From an uncultured Bacteroidales bacterium (GTDB lineage Bacteria > Bacteroidota > Bacteroidia > Bacteroidales > Paludibacteraceae), in NCBI GenBank assembly GCA_937916355.1, contig CALFTM010000043.1, positions 1 to 13,578 of the forward strand: a DNA stretch of 13,578 nucleotides. The letters are read 5' to 3'. Below are positions 1 to 8,019 of this stretch, piece after piece; the first letter of the stretch is position 1, and every line of letters begins with the position of its first letter. The notes under the pieces were generated by a model. That model made no database searches and was not told the origin of the DNA. It was given only the letters and a program-made list of their open reading frames with translations. The position numbers were made by a program, and so were the translations under genes.

Positions 1-2
1 AA

Positions 3-107
3 AAGGGCTACGCCGACCCTTACCTCAACGACGGCCGACCGATTGTGAAGGTCGGGGTGAACTTCTCCAGTGAAGAGCGTACGATTGAGGGGTGGAAGGT
101 GGAGTGA
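3..107 (+). CDS. 3' end of a probable AAA-ATPase/PD-(D/E)XK nuclease-like protein (partial)
   Basis: An open frame enters from the left edge and ends at a TGA, giving 34 residues that begin KGYADPYLNDGRP and end ERTIEGWKVE. The pattern 'K.G.NFS.E.R.I..W..E' at the very C-terminus resembles the end of the large Bacteroidetes family of AAA-ATPases with a C-terminal PD-(D/E)XK nuclease-like domain (DUF1703 type). This assignment rests on memory of that tail and on only 34 residues. By my count the fragment is about 57% G+C, clearly richer than the AT-rich DNA that follows and the genes beyond. That is common for this often-duplicated, mobile-looking family. No terminator is obvious directly after it. 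Confidence 0.55.
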   Translation, partial: KGYADPYLNDGRPIVKVGVNFSSEERTIEGWKVE

Positions 108-269
108 ATCATTGGGTAAAGAGGATTATGAGTGATTTTGATTGTGTTTTAACGTCTGATGTCGATGTCCCTCTTGAGAGAAATTTTTTTGGATGGGTAT
201 GTATTTTGATGGTGAATTATACTTATAAAGTGATTTTTATAATTTAGAGAACGAAAGAATAAAAAAATC

Positions 270-746
270 ATGAAAAAAATTAAAAATCCTTGGCTTGGGA
301 TTGAAGGATACAATTGTTTTGGTTGTGCGCCACATAATCCTTCAGGTTTACAAATGGAATTTTATGTAGATGGAGATGATTTGGTATCGATTTGGAATCC
401 AAAAGATCATTTTCAAAGTTGGCAAAATGTTTTGCATGGAGGAATCCAATCAGCTATAGTTGATGAGATGGCAGAGTGGGTTGTCCATTATCACATGAAA
501 GCGACTTGCGTGACTTCCAAATTAGAAATGAAGTTTCTGAAGAGTGTGGCGACGAATGATGGCGCACTCACTATTCGAGGAAAATTGAGTAAGGTGATGC
601 GCAATGTAGGTGTTGTGGATGTGACAATTTCCAATGCACAAGGGGAGGTTTGCACCCAAGGAACCGTCTATATGTTCTCTTTTAAGAACACGGAAAACAC
701 AAAAGTTATTTACCGAGATTTAGAATTAGAAGAAGAAAAGGACTGA
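270..746 (+). CDS. PaaI-type hotdog-fold thioesterase
   Basis: This 158-residue protein has the length and motifs of a single-domain hotdog thioesterase of the PaaI/YigI-like group, which hydrolyses acyl-CoA (or acyl-ACP) thioesters in the cytoplasm. The N-terminal part has the CFGCAPHNPSGL signature (residues 16-27, with Cys16 and Cys19) seen in many relatives. The family hallmark HGG lies at residues 56-58 (VLHGGIQSAIVDE), followed by the acidic residues Asp65 and Glu66 on the central helix, one of which is the likely catalytic carboxylate. The acidic, Glu-rich C-terminus is unremarkable. The start is preceded by an A-rich stretch instead of a Shine-Dalgarno sequence, as is usual in Bacteroidetes. 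I see no clear promoter in the 162 bases upstream. The natural substrate cannot be read from the sequence or from the neighbours. Confidence 0.85.
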   Translation: MKKIKNPWLGIEGYNCFGCAPHNPSGLQMEFYVDGDDLVSIWNPKDHFQSWQNVLHGGIQSAIVDEMAEWVVHYHMKATCVTSKLEMKFLKSVATNDGALTIRGKLSKVMRNVGVVDVTISNAQGEVCTQGTVYMFSFKNTENTKVIYRDLELEEEKD

Positions 747-778
747 AAAAAAGGTTGAATACCAGTTTAATTTTTCAG
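743..778 (+). terminator. Weak hairpin overlapping the thioesterase stop codon
   Basis: The arms CTGAAAAA (743-750) and TTTTTCAG (771-778) are perfectly complementary. An inner GGT/ACC pair can close a smaller loop. The left arm contains the stop codon. No T-run follows the right arm, so it is at best a weak terminator or a 3'-end-protecting structure. Confidence 0.3.
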
Positions 779-818
779 AATTTAATCTCTCAAATAGCGA
801 GAAATACCAAAAAAAATA

Positions 819-826
819 TATCTTTG
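819..826 (+). promoter_or_regulatory. Candidate -7 promoter element for secDF
   Basis: TATCTTTG matches the Bacteroidetes -7 consensus TAnnTTTG exactly and lies 66 bases before the secDF start codon. No TTTG is seen at the -33 position, so only half of the promoter is clear. Transcription would begin near 831-834 and give an A-rich leader of about 60 bases. Confidence 0.55.
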
Positions 827-892
827 CAAGTTGTTTGTAAAAACTAACAAGTAAATATAAATAAAAATTAATTATAAACTATTTTAAAAGAA

Positions 893-3800
893 ATGCAAAA
901 CAAGGGATTTGTTAAGGTGATTGCAGCCGCGTTTGCGCTCATCTGTCTTTTCTATCTTTCTTTTAGCATTGTCTCTTCTTACTACAAGGGAAAAGGAGAG
1001 GATTTGTACGGAGAAGGAACTCCTGAGTGTCAAGCCTATCTTGACTCATTATCTGGAGAGAAGGTTTGGTTGGGGTACACTTTAAAAGAGTGTAGAGAGA
1101 AAGAGTTGAACTTAGGTTTGGACTTGAAAGGCGGTATGAATGTTGTAATGGAAGTGTCTGTTGCTGACATTTTGACCTCTCTGGCAGGAACGCAAAGTGA
1201 ATCAGAAGCGTTTGTGAAAGCCATGAAATTAGCGAAAGAGAAGCAGTTGACAAATCAACGTGACTTTGTAGATCTATTTGCTGAGGCTCACAAAGAGGTA
1301 AATGAAGGATTGCCTTTGACTTCAATTTTCTCAGGTTATGAAATGCGCGATAAAATCGAAACTACATTTTCTGATGATGAGGTAGTTGAGGTTTTGAAGA
1401 AAGAAGTTGAGAGTGCGATAGATAACTCTTTCAACGTCCTTCGTTCTCGTATTGACCGTTTTGGTGTGGTTCAACCTAACATTCAGAAGTTGGACATTGC
1501 TGGTCGTATTTTGATTGAAATGCCGGGTGTGAAAGAGCCTGAGCGTGTAAGAAAGCTTTTACAGGGTTCTGCAAACTTGGAGTTTTGGGAGACTTATGAG
1601 TTGTCTGAAGTGTTCCCTGCTCTTGAGGCTGTGAACAACATGGCAAGAGAAATGGCTAAGCTTGATGCTCCATCTGTCAGTGAGGATACTTCTGCTGCTG
1701 TCGCAACTGCAGATACAGCAGCTTCTTCTGCGTTGGATAGTTTGATGCTTGCTTCTTCAGATACTGCGACTGTAAATAAAGATGCAGAAAAATGGGCTTC
1801 AGAGAATCCTTTCTATTCAATTGTTCAGTTGATGGTTGATCCGCAGACCGGACGTGCAGGAAAAGGTCCTTGCATCGGATATGTACACATGAAGGATACT
1901 GCAAAAGTGTCTGAATATTTTAGATTGGCTCAAGAGAGAAAGATTTTGCCAAATGGCTTCGTTCCTAAATGGTCTGTTAAGGCAATTGATGAGGCTGGTT
2001 CGTGGTTTGAGTTGATCGCTCTTCATGCAACAAGAAGAGATGGAAAAGCTCCTTTGGATGGCTCTGTTATCGTGGATGCAAATGCTGATTATGCACAAAA
2101 CTCTTCTGCTTCCGTAGTTAACATGGAAATGGATGAGGAAGGGTCTCAGATTTGGGCTCGTTTGACTAAGGATAATATTGGCAGAAGCATCGCTATTGTT
2201 TTGGATGATTATGTCTATTCTTATCCAAATGTGGAAGGAGAAATTGTAGGTGGTCGTTCTGTAATTTCAGGAAGATTTACAGTTCAGGAATCAAAAGACT
2301 TGGCAAATGTGTTGAAGTCTGGTAAGATGCCTGCCCCAGCTCATATCGTACAAGAGGATGTTGTTGGTCCGTCATTGGGTCAGGAGGCTATCAATGCAGG
2401 TTTGATTTCATTTGTGGTTGCTTTCGTCCTCGTATTGCTTTACATGATATTCTATTATGGCTTGGTTCCGGGACTTGTTGCGGATTTTGCTCTATTATGT
2501 AATGTCTTCTTCATTTTCGCGGTGTTGGCTTCTTTTGGTGCAGTTCTTACTTTGCCGGGTATCGCAGGTATTGTGTTGACCTTGGGTATGGCTGTGGATG
2601 CCAACGTGTTGATATATGAACGTACAAGGGAAGAACTTAGAGCAGGAAAAGGAATAAAAAAGGCGCTTGCCGATGGTTACAAAAATGCTTTCAGTGCAAT
2701 TATCGACTCGAACCTTACCACCATATTGACTGGTATCGTGTTGTTCGTATTTGGTACAGGTCCAATCAAAGGTTTTGCGACAACTTTGATTATCGGTATC
2801 TTATGTTCTTTCTTTACGGCGGTTTTCATCTCTCGTTTGATTTTTGAATGGTTGTTGGAGAAGAATAACAAGTATCATGATTTGAAATTTGTTACTAAGA
2901 TTACTGAAAATTGGTTCCAGAATGTTAATCTTGATTTCTTAGCTAAGCGTAATACTTTCTTCTTAATTTCAGGTGCAGTTTTGTTAGTATGTTTAGGTTC
3001 TTTGGCTCTAAACGGAATGAAGAAGGGTGTAGACTTCTCTGGAGGACGAAATTACATTGTTCGATTTGAACAACCGGTTTCATCAGTTGATGTTGCGAAG
3101 CTTTTGGATGGGACGTTTGAAGAGAGTTCTCTTTCTGTGATTACGATTGGAAATGAAAATCAGTTGCGTATCACTACCAACTATAAGATTAATGAGAACG
3201 ATCGAGATGTCGATGCTGAAATTGAAAGTAAAGTTTACAATGGTGTTAAATCATTGTTGAACGAGGGTGTGTCTCAGGAAATGTTCTTGAATCGTTATGT
3301 GGTTGAAAATGGAGTGGCTCGTCTTTCTACTTCAGATGATAGTGAGACATTTGGTTTGCAAAGTTCTCAAAAGGTTGGACCTACGATGGCTGACGATATC
3401 AAGACATCTGCAATTTGGGCAGTGGTTCTCTCATTGATAGGTATCGGTCTTTATATTTTAGTTCGTTTCCGTAATATTTCATTCAGTTTGGGAGCAGTTA
3501 TCGCATTGATTCATGACACATTGTTTATTTTCGGTCTGTTCTCGTTATTGCAGAATATCATGCCGTTCTCAATGGAGATTGATCAGTCGTTCATTGCTGC
3601 GATTTTGACTGTGATTGGTTACTCAATCAATGATAAGGTGGTTATCTTCGACCGTATTCGTGAGATGTTAGGTCTTCATCCTCGTGCGGATATACGTCAG
3701 ACTATCAATGGAGCGTTAAGATCTACGTTGAGTCGTACATTTAGTACCTCTATGAGTACTATGGTCGTATTGATCATTATCTTCTTCTTTGGTGGTGAGA

Positions 3801-3946
3801 CTATTCGTGGATTCATCTTTGCAATGTTGATGGGTGTGATTGTTGGAACTTACTCATCATGGTTTATCGCAACTCCTTTGGCATACCTTTTCTTGAAGTA
3901 TTTTAAGAAAAATGAAGAGACGAAGGATGTGAAAAATGTGAAATGA
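893..3946 (+). CDS. secDF: Fused protein translocase subunit SecDF
   Basis: SecDF is an inner-membrane RND-family partner of SecYEG that uses the proton-motive force to pull exported proteins through on the periplasmic side. This single 1017-residue chain carries both halves, as is usual in Bacteroidetes. The SecD half starts with a membrane segment (about residues 7-29), followed by the LGLDLKGG motif (74-81) and the P1 region with NVLRSRIDRFGV. Its helical bundle contains GMAVDANVLIYERTREE with Asp569. The SecF half restarts near residue 680 with its own first membrane segment, has KKGVDFSGG, and carries GYSINDKVVIFDRIRE with Asp914. These two aspartates sit where the proton-relay residues are known. 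An Ala/Ser/Thr/Asp-rich low-complexity stretch (about 258-300) interrupts the SecD periplasmic domain, probably a flexible linker. The gene has its own promoter and terminator and appears to be monocistronic. Confidence 0.97.
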   Translation: MQNKGFVKVIAAAFALICLFYLSFSIVSSYYKGKGEDLYGEGTPECQAYLDSLSGEKVWLGYTLKECREKELNLGLDLKGGMNVVMEVSVADILTSLAGTQSESEAFVKAMKLAKEKQLTNQRDFVDLFAEAHKEVNEGLPLTSIFSGYEMRDKIETTFSDDEVVEVLKKEVESAIDNSFNVLRSRIDRFGVVQPNIQKLDIAGRILIEMPGVKEPERVRKLLQGSANLEFWETYELSEVFPALEAVNNMAREMAKLDAPSVSEDTSAAVATADTAASSALDSLMLASSDTATVNKDAEKWASENPFYSIVQLMVDPQTGRAGKGPCIGYVHMKDTAKVSEYFRLAQERKILPNGFVPKWSVKAIDEAGSWFELIALHATRRDGKAPLDGSVIVDANADYAQNSSASVVNMEMDEEGSQIWARLTKDNIGRSIAIVLDDYVYSYPNVEGEIVGGRSVISGRFTVQESKDLANVLKSGKMPAPAHIVQEDVVGPSLGQEAINAGLISFVVAFVLVLLYMIFYYGLVPGLVADFALLCNVFFIFAVLASFGAVLTLPGIAGIVLTLGMAVDANVLIYERTREELRAGKGIKKALADGYKNAFSAIIDSNLTTILTGIVLFVFGTGPIKGFATTLIIGILCSFFTAVFISRLIFEWLLEKNNKYHDLKFVTKITENWFQNVNLDFLAKRNTFFLISGAVLLVCLGSLALNGMKKGVDFSGGRNYIVRFEQPVSSVDVAKLLDGTFEESSLSVITIGNENQLRITTNYKINENDRDVDAEIESKVYNGVKSLLNEGVSQEMFLNRYVVENGVARLSTSDDSETFGLQSSQKVGPTMADDIKTSAIWAVVLSLIGIGLYILVRFRNISFSLGAVIALIHDTLFIFGLFSLLQNIMPFSMEIDQSFIAAILTVIGYSINDKVVIFDRIREMLGLHPRADIRQTINGALRSTLSRTFSTSMSTMVVLIIIFFFGGETIRGFIFAMLMGVIVGTYSSWFIATPLAYLFLKYFKKNEETKDVKNVK

Positions 3947-3966
3947 TTTTTAGAATTCTGATATTC

Positions 3967-4000
3967 AAAAAAAGGTTGACTAAAAGGTCAACCTTTTTTT
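3967..4000 (+). terminator. Strong rho-independent terminator after secDF
   Basis: There is a perfect 14-bp stem, with AAAAAAAGGTTGAC (3967-3980) pairing with GTCAACCTTTTTTT (3987-4000) around a six-base loop TAAAAG. The T-tract continues past the stem. The A-run before and T-run after make it usable in both directions, but the only gene reading into it is secDF, which stops 20 bases upstream. Confidence 0.92.
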
Positions 4001-4032
4001 TGTTTTTTTAAGGATAGCTCGATATGATTTTC

Positions 4033-4040
4033 TACCTTTG
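4033..4040 (+). promoter_or_regulatory. Candidate -7 promoter element for ispG
   Basis: TACCTTTG matches TAnnTTTG exactly, 37 bases before the ispG start codon. The -33 position (about 4009-4012) is T-rich but lacks a clean TTTG. Transcription would start near 4045-4048 with a leader of about 30 bases. Its position just after the secDF terminator supports an independent unit. Confidence 0.65.
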
Positions 4041-4077
4041 TGAAACAAAGTTTTCAGAATGCAAATAATGTAATATT

Positions 4078-5820
4078 ATGTTTCAATACAAAAGAAGAGA
4101 TACTATTCCAGTTAGGGTAGGAGAGGTCGAAATAGGAGGAAACAACCCTATTCGAGTACAGTCAATGGCGAATACGGATACCAACGATATTGCATCCAGT
4201 GTCGCTCAGGCGATGCGGATAGAGACTGCAGGAGGAGAAATTGTTCGTTTTACCGCACAAGGAGTGAAGGAGGCTCTCAACTTGGGTTTGATAAGAGAGG
4301 AGTTGCGTGCGCGTTCTTCTTCCGTCCCTTTAGTGGCAGACATCCATTTTAATCCTCAAGCAGCATTCACAGCTGCCGAAAAAGTGGAAAAGGTTCGTAT
4401 CAATCCGGGTAATTTTGTGGATAGAGTTCATACGCAAAAACATTTTGATTATACAGATGAAGAGTACCAACTTGAAATAGAGAAAATAAAAGAGAAACTT
4501 TATCCTCTGCTTGATATCTGCAAAAGAAACTCCGCAGCCATCCGAATTGGGGTCAATCATGGCTCTCTTTCTGATAGGATTCTCTCCCGCTATGGAGATA
4601 CTTCTTATGGAATGGTAGAGTCTTGTATGGAATTTTTACGTCTCTGTGTGGCTTATGATTTTTTTTCCATTGTCATTTCTGTTAAAGCGTCCAATACGAT
4701 GATAATGGTGGAGACGGTTCGTTTACTGGTCGCTACAATGGAGAAAGAGAATATGAAATTCCCTTTGCATCTTGGTGTCACAGAGGCTGGTGATGGAGAA
4801 GATGGTAGAGTGAAGTCTGCGTTGGGAATAGGCGCTTTGTTGCAAGATGGTATAGGTGACACCATCCGAGTCTCTTTGAGTGAAGCTCCAGAGCATGAAA
4901 TCCCTGTAGCGAAAAAGTTGGTGGAGTACGTTACTGCAACTGCACCTTTGCGAAGAGACGGATTAACACCTTTATCGACGTTTTCTGCTTCTTTTGATCC
5001 CTATTCGTACCATAAAAGGGATAGTTTGAAATTTAACGGAATAGGAGGATTGCCCGTTGTTGTAGCTTCGTTGCAAGATGAGAAATCAGACTACTATTTT
5101 TCTTCAAAAGATGATGTTTTAAAGCGAAACACATCTGATGTTGCAACCGGAGATTTGAATGTCAAATTCTTCCATATTGGTGAATATGAACGATTCAAGT
5201 CTGAATACGCTTCCTATCCATCAGATACTGTTTTAGTTTTAGATCCTTTCATCTGCAAAGATTCACAGGATGGTATTAATGGACAACGAGAGTTTTTCCA
5301 TCGTCTGATGAATGATGGTATAAAAATTCCAGTCATCATCCGACGTCGTTATGACGATGCGGAATTGGAAGATTTGCAGATAAAGGCAGCTGCCGATTTT
5401 GGTCAGTTCTTCATAGATGGTTTGGGTGATGGTATTTGGGTGGATGCCCCAAATTTCCAACAGTCAGAAGTCACATCTTTAATGTTCACAATATTACAAG
5501 GTGCCCGTGTGCGTTTTTCTAAAACAGAATATATCTCTTGTCCGGGCTGCGGACGTACCCTTTATGATTTAGAAGCAACCATTGCGCGCATAAAAAAACG
5601 AACCTCTCATTTAAAAGGATTGAAAATAGGGGTAATGGGCTGCATTGTAAATGGTCCGGGAGAGATGGCCGATGCGGACTATGGTTATGTTGGTTCTGCC
5701 AGAGGAATGGTTAATTTATATAAAGGGCAGACATGCATAGAAAAGTTGATACCAGAAGCGGAGGCGGTAGAACGTCTCGTTCAGTTGATTAAGGACAATG
5801 GAGATTGGAGAGATGCTTAA
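4078..5820 (+). CDS. ispG: 4-hydroxy-3-methylbut-2-en-1-yl diphosphate synthase IspG (GcpE), long three-domain form
   Basis: IspG converts methylerythritol cyclodiphosphate to HMBPP in the penultimate step of the MEP isoprenoid pathway, using a [4Fe-4S] cluster. At 580 residues this is the long form found in Bacteroidetes, Chlamydiae and plants. It is not the roughly 370-residue E. coli type. The N-terminal TIM barrel is recognisable from IRVQSMANTDTND, VPLVADIHFNP, VRINPGN and HLGVTEAGDGEDGRVKSA. An extra middle domain runs from about residue 290 to 470. The C-terminal cluster domain has CPGCGRT, giving Cys488 and Cys491, and MGCIVNGPGE, giving Cys522 and Glu529. All three cysteine ligands and the conserved glutamate are therefore present, and the enzyme should be active. 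The ATG at 4078 gives the expected N-terminus (YKRRDTIPVRVGEVEIGG) and follows a good promoter. It appears monocistronic. Confidence 0.97.
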   Translation: MFQYKRRDTIPVRVGEVEIGGNNPIRVQSMANTDTNDIASSVAQAMRIETAGGEIVRFTAQGVKEALNLGLIREELRARSSSVPLVADIHFNPQAAFTAAEKVEKVRINPGNFVDRVHTQKHFDYTDEEYQLEIEKIKEKLYPLLDICKRNSAAIRIGVNHGSLSDRILSRYGDTSYGMVESCMEFLRLCVAYDFFSIVISVKASNTMIMVETVRLLVATMEKENMKFPLHLGVTEAGDGEDGRVKSALGIGALLQDGIGDTIRVSLSEAPEHEIPVAKKLVEYVTATAPLRRDGLTPLSTFSASFDPYSYHKRDSLKFNGIGGLPVVVASLQDEKSDYYFSSKDDVLKRNTSDVATGDLNVKFFHIGEYERFKSEYASYPSDTVLVLDPFICKDSQDGINGQREFFHRLMNDGIKIPVIIRRRYDDAELEDLQIKAAADFGQFFIDGLGDGIWVDAPNFQQSEVTSLMFTILQGARVRFSKTEYISCPGCGRTLYDLEATIARIKKRTSHLKGLKIGVMGCIVNGPGEMADADYGYVGSARGMVNLYKGQTCIEKLIPEAEAVERLVQLIKDNGDWRDA

Positions 5821-5892
5821 GTCTCTCTATTCCATTCCAGTTAAATTATCGAGCAGTTATTTTGAATGGTTGTGCAAACTCAGAAGAAGCAG

Positions 5893-6747
5893 TTAACTGT
5901 TTCCAAACTTTTCTGCGATGTTTTGCATATATGTTTTAGAAACGGGGATTTCGGTCGATTGGGGAGTATCCAATTCGAGAACGAGTCCCTCTTTTTCTTT
6001 TTTTAGAACCCTCACTTTTTGAAGATTTACGATGTAAAAGCGGTGGCATCTGATTAAATTTGTTTCATGGAAATTTTCCTCCATGCTTTTAAGTGTGTTT
6101 CTTAGTGTAAATTTGGTCTGTTCTTGTTTGTTGTTAAGGTAATTTATGAACACGTAATTATCGGCAGACTGGATGAAGAGAAGGTCTTCTAATCTGATGG
6201 AAAGTCTGAAAACACCCTTCTCGTCATAGAAGTTAATAGTGTCCTTGGTTAATTCATGTTTTTTCATTAATTTCCTATTTGTTTCCATTTCAATGATTTG
6301 CGTGTTTTTCTCCTTTAAAGAGAAGTAGAGGTAGCAGATGACATTAGGAATTGCCAGAAGAGACAAGACCGAAAGGAAAGTTTTGGGTAAAATACCCGTC
6401 AGGTAGGGTCTTGTATGAGGCACAGTTGTTTGTAAGGAGATAAAAGAAAGCACAAGTGTAATGATGATGATTTCGAGTACTCCCCATATATAGACATCAT
6501 TGATTGTGTAATTTTCTTTTTTGTTGAGTTTGTAAAAAAGCATTCTGCTTGCTGTCAATAAGATTATACCCACCCCAATAAGCATTGCTAAAAAGTAGAA
6601 GTGAGGATGAGCAGTAGACTCTAAACCTTTTATTGAAATATTGGGACGATATATTAAGGAGAAAACAAGACTAAGAGTGAAGACGCACAATAAAAACTTT
6701 GCGATGTCACCCTTTTCTGTTAGAAATTTTGGTATTTTTTTTGTCAT
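5893..6747 (-). CDS. Four-helix membrane protein with C-terminal LytTR DNA-binding domain
   Basis: From the chosen start this is a 284-residue protein. Four hydrophobic segments lie at about residues 17-33, 48-68, 84-105 and 121-143. A charged, probably helical linker (144-168) follows, then a LytTR domain (about 171-278) with the family features LEDLLFIQSADNYVFI, the RNTLKSMEE helix, and IRCHRFYIVNLQKV. LytTR proteins bind promoter DNA through beta-strand contacts. Membrane-anchored versions without a receiver domain are common in Bacteroidetes and presumably sense a membrane signal directly. An upstream in-frame ATG at 6786 would add 13 residues, but a perfect -7 element (6764-6771) lies inside that extension, so I prefer the ATG at 6745-6747. 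The gene converges with ispG and diverges from fabH. Whether it controls the fab operon is inference from position only. Confidence 0.85.
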   Translation of the reverse strand: MTKKIPKFLTEKGDIAKFLLCVFTLSLVFSLIYRPNISIKGLESTAHPHFYFLAMLIGVGIILLTASRMLFYKLNKKENYTINDVYIWGVLEIIIITLVLSFISLQTTVPHTRPYLTGILPKTFLSVLSLLAIPNVICYLYFSLKEKNTQIIEMETNRKLMKKHELTKDTINFYDEKGVFRLSIRLEDLLFIQSADNYVFINYLNNKQEQTKFTLRNTLKSMEENFHETNLIRCHRFYIVNLQKVRVLKKEKEGLVLELDTPQSTEIPVSKTYMQNIAEKFGNS

Positions 6748-6763
6748 AAAATGAAATTTTATG

Positions 6764-6771
6764 CAAATATA
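6764..6771 (-). promoter_or_regulatory. Candidate -7 promoter element for the LytTR gene
   Basis: Read on the - strand the sequence is TATATTTG, an exact match to TAnnTTTG. It ends 17 bases before the preferred start codon at 6747 and would give a leader of only about a dozen bases. No TTTG is visible at -33. It is the main argument against the longer reading frame beginning at 6786. Confidence 0.5.
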
Positions 6772-6909
6772 ATGAATATTTGTCATTCTATGGAAGATAC
6801 TGTTTTTTTATTTCACCTACATATCTTTTTTTTTACCCTTTTATAGGAGATTTCGCCCCACAACCCTCATTGGTAGCAACTTTTATTTTTTACTGCCATA
6901 TCATATTTT

Positions 6910-6917
6910 TAAATTTG
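6910..6917 (+). promoter_or_regulatory. Candidate promoter for the fabH-fabK-fabF operon
   Basis: TAAATTTG is an exact TAnnTTTG match. A T-rich stretch (TTTT at 6886-6889) sits 20 bases upstream at the -33 position. The element lies about 120 bases before fabH, so the transcript would carry a leader of roughly 115 bases. No strong hairpin or known riboswitch is apparent in that leader. Confidence 0.55.
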
Positions 6918-7038
6918 CATCGTTAATATAAACGACCATGTGTGTTTTTTTTAATGGTAGAGTGCTTTATTAAAGAGCTAATATGTGGTTGGAGTTAACA
7001 AAATATAATGTTTAATGAAAGTTACATTTTACTGAAGG

Positions 7039-7983
7039 ATGAAAGTATTAGGGACTGGTAGTGCGTTGCCAAGTATGGTTGTTACCAATGATGACTTGAG
7101 CAAAATGGTCGAGACGAATGACGAATGGATTCGTACAAGGACAGGTATTCGCAGTCGACGAGTTCTCTCGACAGAATCTATTACAGATTTGGCTGTTTTG
7201 GCAGCACAAAGATGTATTGAGGATGCAGGGATCGCATGTGCCGACATAGATTACATATTGTGTCATAACATGATTGGAGATACGATTACTCCTTCAATGG
7301 CAGCTTTAATTAATAAAGAGATTGAAGCAAATTGTCCTACATTAGATTTAAATTCTGCTTGTACGGGATTTATATACTCTTTAGATGTTGCAGAGGCTCT
7401 TTTGAAGAGTGGTAGGGCAAAGAATATTTTGGTGGTGTGTGCAGAGCAGACTACCTATTTTACAGATTGGGAGAAGAGAGAGACATGCGTCTTGTTTGGT
7501 GATGGCGCAGGAGCGGTGGTTGTGACGAGTGGTGGTGATGATTGCGAATATAAGATCAGCACTCAATATACTGACGCTCTGAATTGCAACCGAAGGTATC
7601 ACGGAACACCGTTCAGAGAGAAACAGGATGTTTATCCGTTTTTAGAGATGAAGGGACGTGATGTTTTCAAATTGGCCGTAACTCACTCTTACGACGATAT
7701 CAAGACCGTTCTTGAGAAGAAGGGTATAACGTCCAATGAGGTGAAGTACTTTCTTTTGCATCAGGCGAATGTTCGCATATTAGATGCCATTAGACATGAA
7801 CTTGATTTGCCCGAAGAAAAGTTCCCTTACAACATCAATGATCATGGGAATACCTCTTCTGCAAGTATTCCGATGCTTTTAGACGAGTTGAACAAGGAGG
7901 GGAAATTAAAAGAAGGTGATTATCTGGTGTTGAGTGCGTTTGGTGCTGGATTTACTTCAGGAGCATGTGTTTTGAAATGGTGA
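7039..7983 (+). CDS. fabH: 3-oxoacyl-ACP synthase III (FabH, KAS III)
   Basis: FabH starts type II fatty acid synthesis by condensing a short acyl-CoA primer with malonyl-ACP. This 314-residue protein has the full catalytic triad at the expected places: Cys108 in LDLNSACTGF, His241 in LLHQANVRI and Asn271 in NDHGNTSSAS. The N-terminal TNDEWIRTRTGI motif and the C-terminal GAGFTSGA are also typical. The ATG at 7039 directly follows GAAGG. An in-frame stop at 7033-7035 rules out any longer form. The N-terminus is slightly shorter than in E. coli but begins correctly at the first beta strand (KVLGTGSALP). It is the first gene of an operon with fabK and fabF. In Bacteroidetes such enzymes may accept branched primers for iso/anteiso fatty acids, but primer choice cannot be read here. 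Confidence 0.95.
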   Translation: MKVLGTGSALPSMVVTNDDLSKMVETNDEWIRTRTGIRSRRVLSTESITDLAVLAAQRCIEDAGIACADIDYILCHNMIGDTITPSMAALINKEIEANCPTLDLNSACTGFIYSLDVAEALLKSGRAKNILVVCAEQTTYFTDWEKRETCVLFGDGAGAVVVTSGGDDCEYKISTQYTDALNCNRRYHGTPFREKQDVYPFLEMKGRDVFKLAVTHSYDDIKTVLEKKGITSNEVKYFLLHQANVRILDAIRHELDLPEEKFPYNINDHGNTSSASIPMLLDELNKEGKLKEGDYLVLSAFGAGFTSGACVLKW

Positions 7984-7994
7984 TGATAAATAAG

Positions 7995-8009
7995 ATGATT
8001 AAACGATAA
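7995..8009 (+). other. Five-codon mini-ORF repeating the start of fabK
   Basis: In the 36-base gap between fabH and fabK, ATGATTAAACGATAA encodes Met-Ile-Lys-Arg-stop. Its first nine bases (ATGATTAAA) are identical to the start of fabK at 8020-8028, 25 bases downstream and in another frame. It may be a decayed duplicate of the translation start region or a coincidence in AT-rich DNA. There is no evidence that it is translated. Confidence 0.25.
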
Positions 8010-8019
8010 ATTATTAAAT

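Noticed and set aside
5821..5892. Terminator between convergent ispG and the LytTR gene
   Set aside because: The inverted pieces CAGTTAA/TTAACTG are short, far apart and lack T-runs, so no intrinsic terminator can be supported.
6748..6786. A 13-residue N-terminal extension of the LytTR protein from the ATG at 6786
   Set aside because: It contains an exact -7 promoter element on the same strand and encodes an unlikely N-terminus (MTNIHYICIKFHF). The internal ATG at 6745-6747 gives a typical N-terminus.
6787..7038. Possible LytTR binding repeats in the spacer before fabH
   Set aside because: Short partial similarities such as TACTGTTT near 6799 and TACTGCC near 6891 are not spaced or conserved enough to form the usual paired direct repeat.
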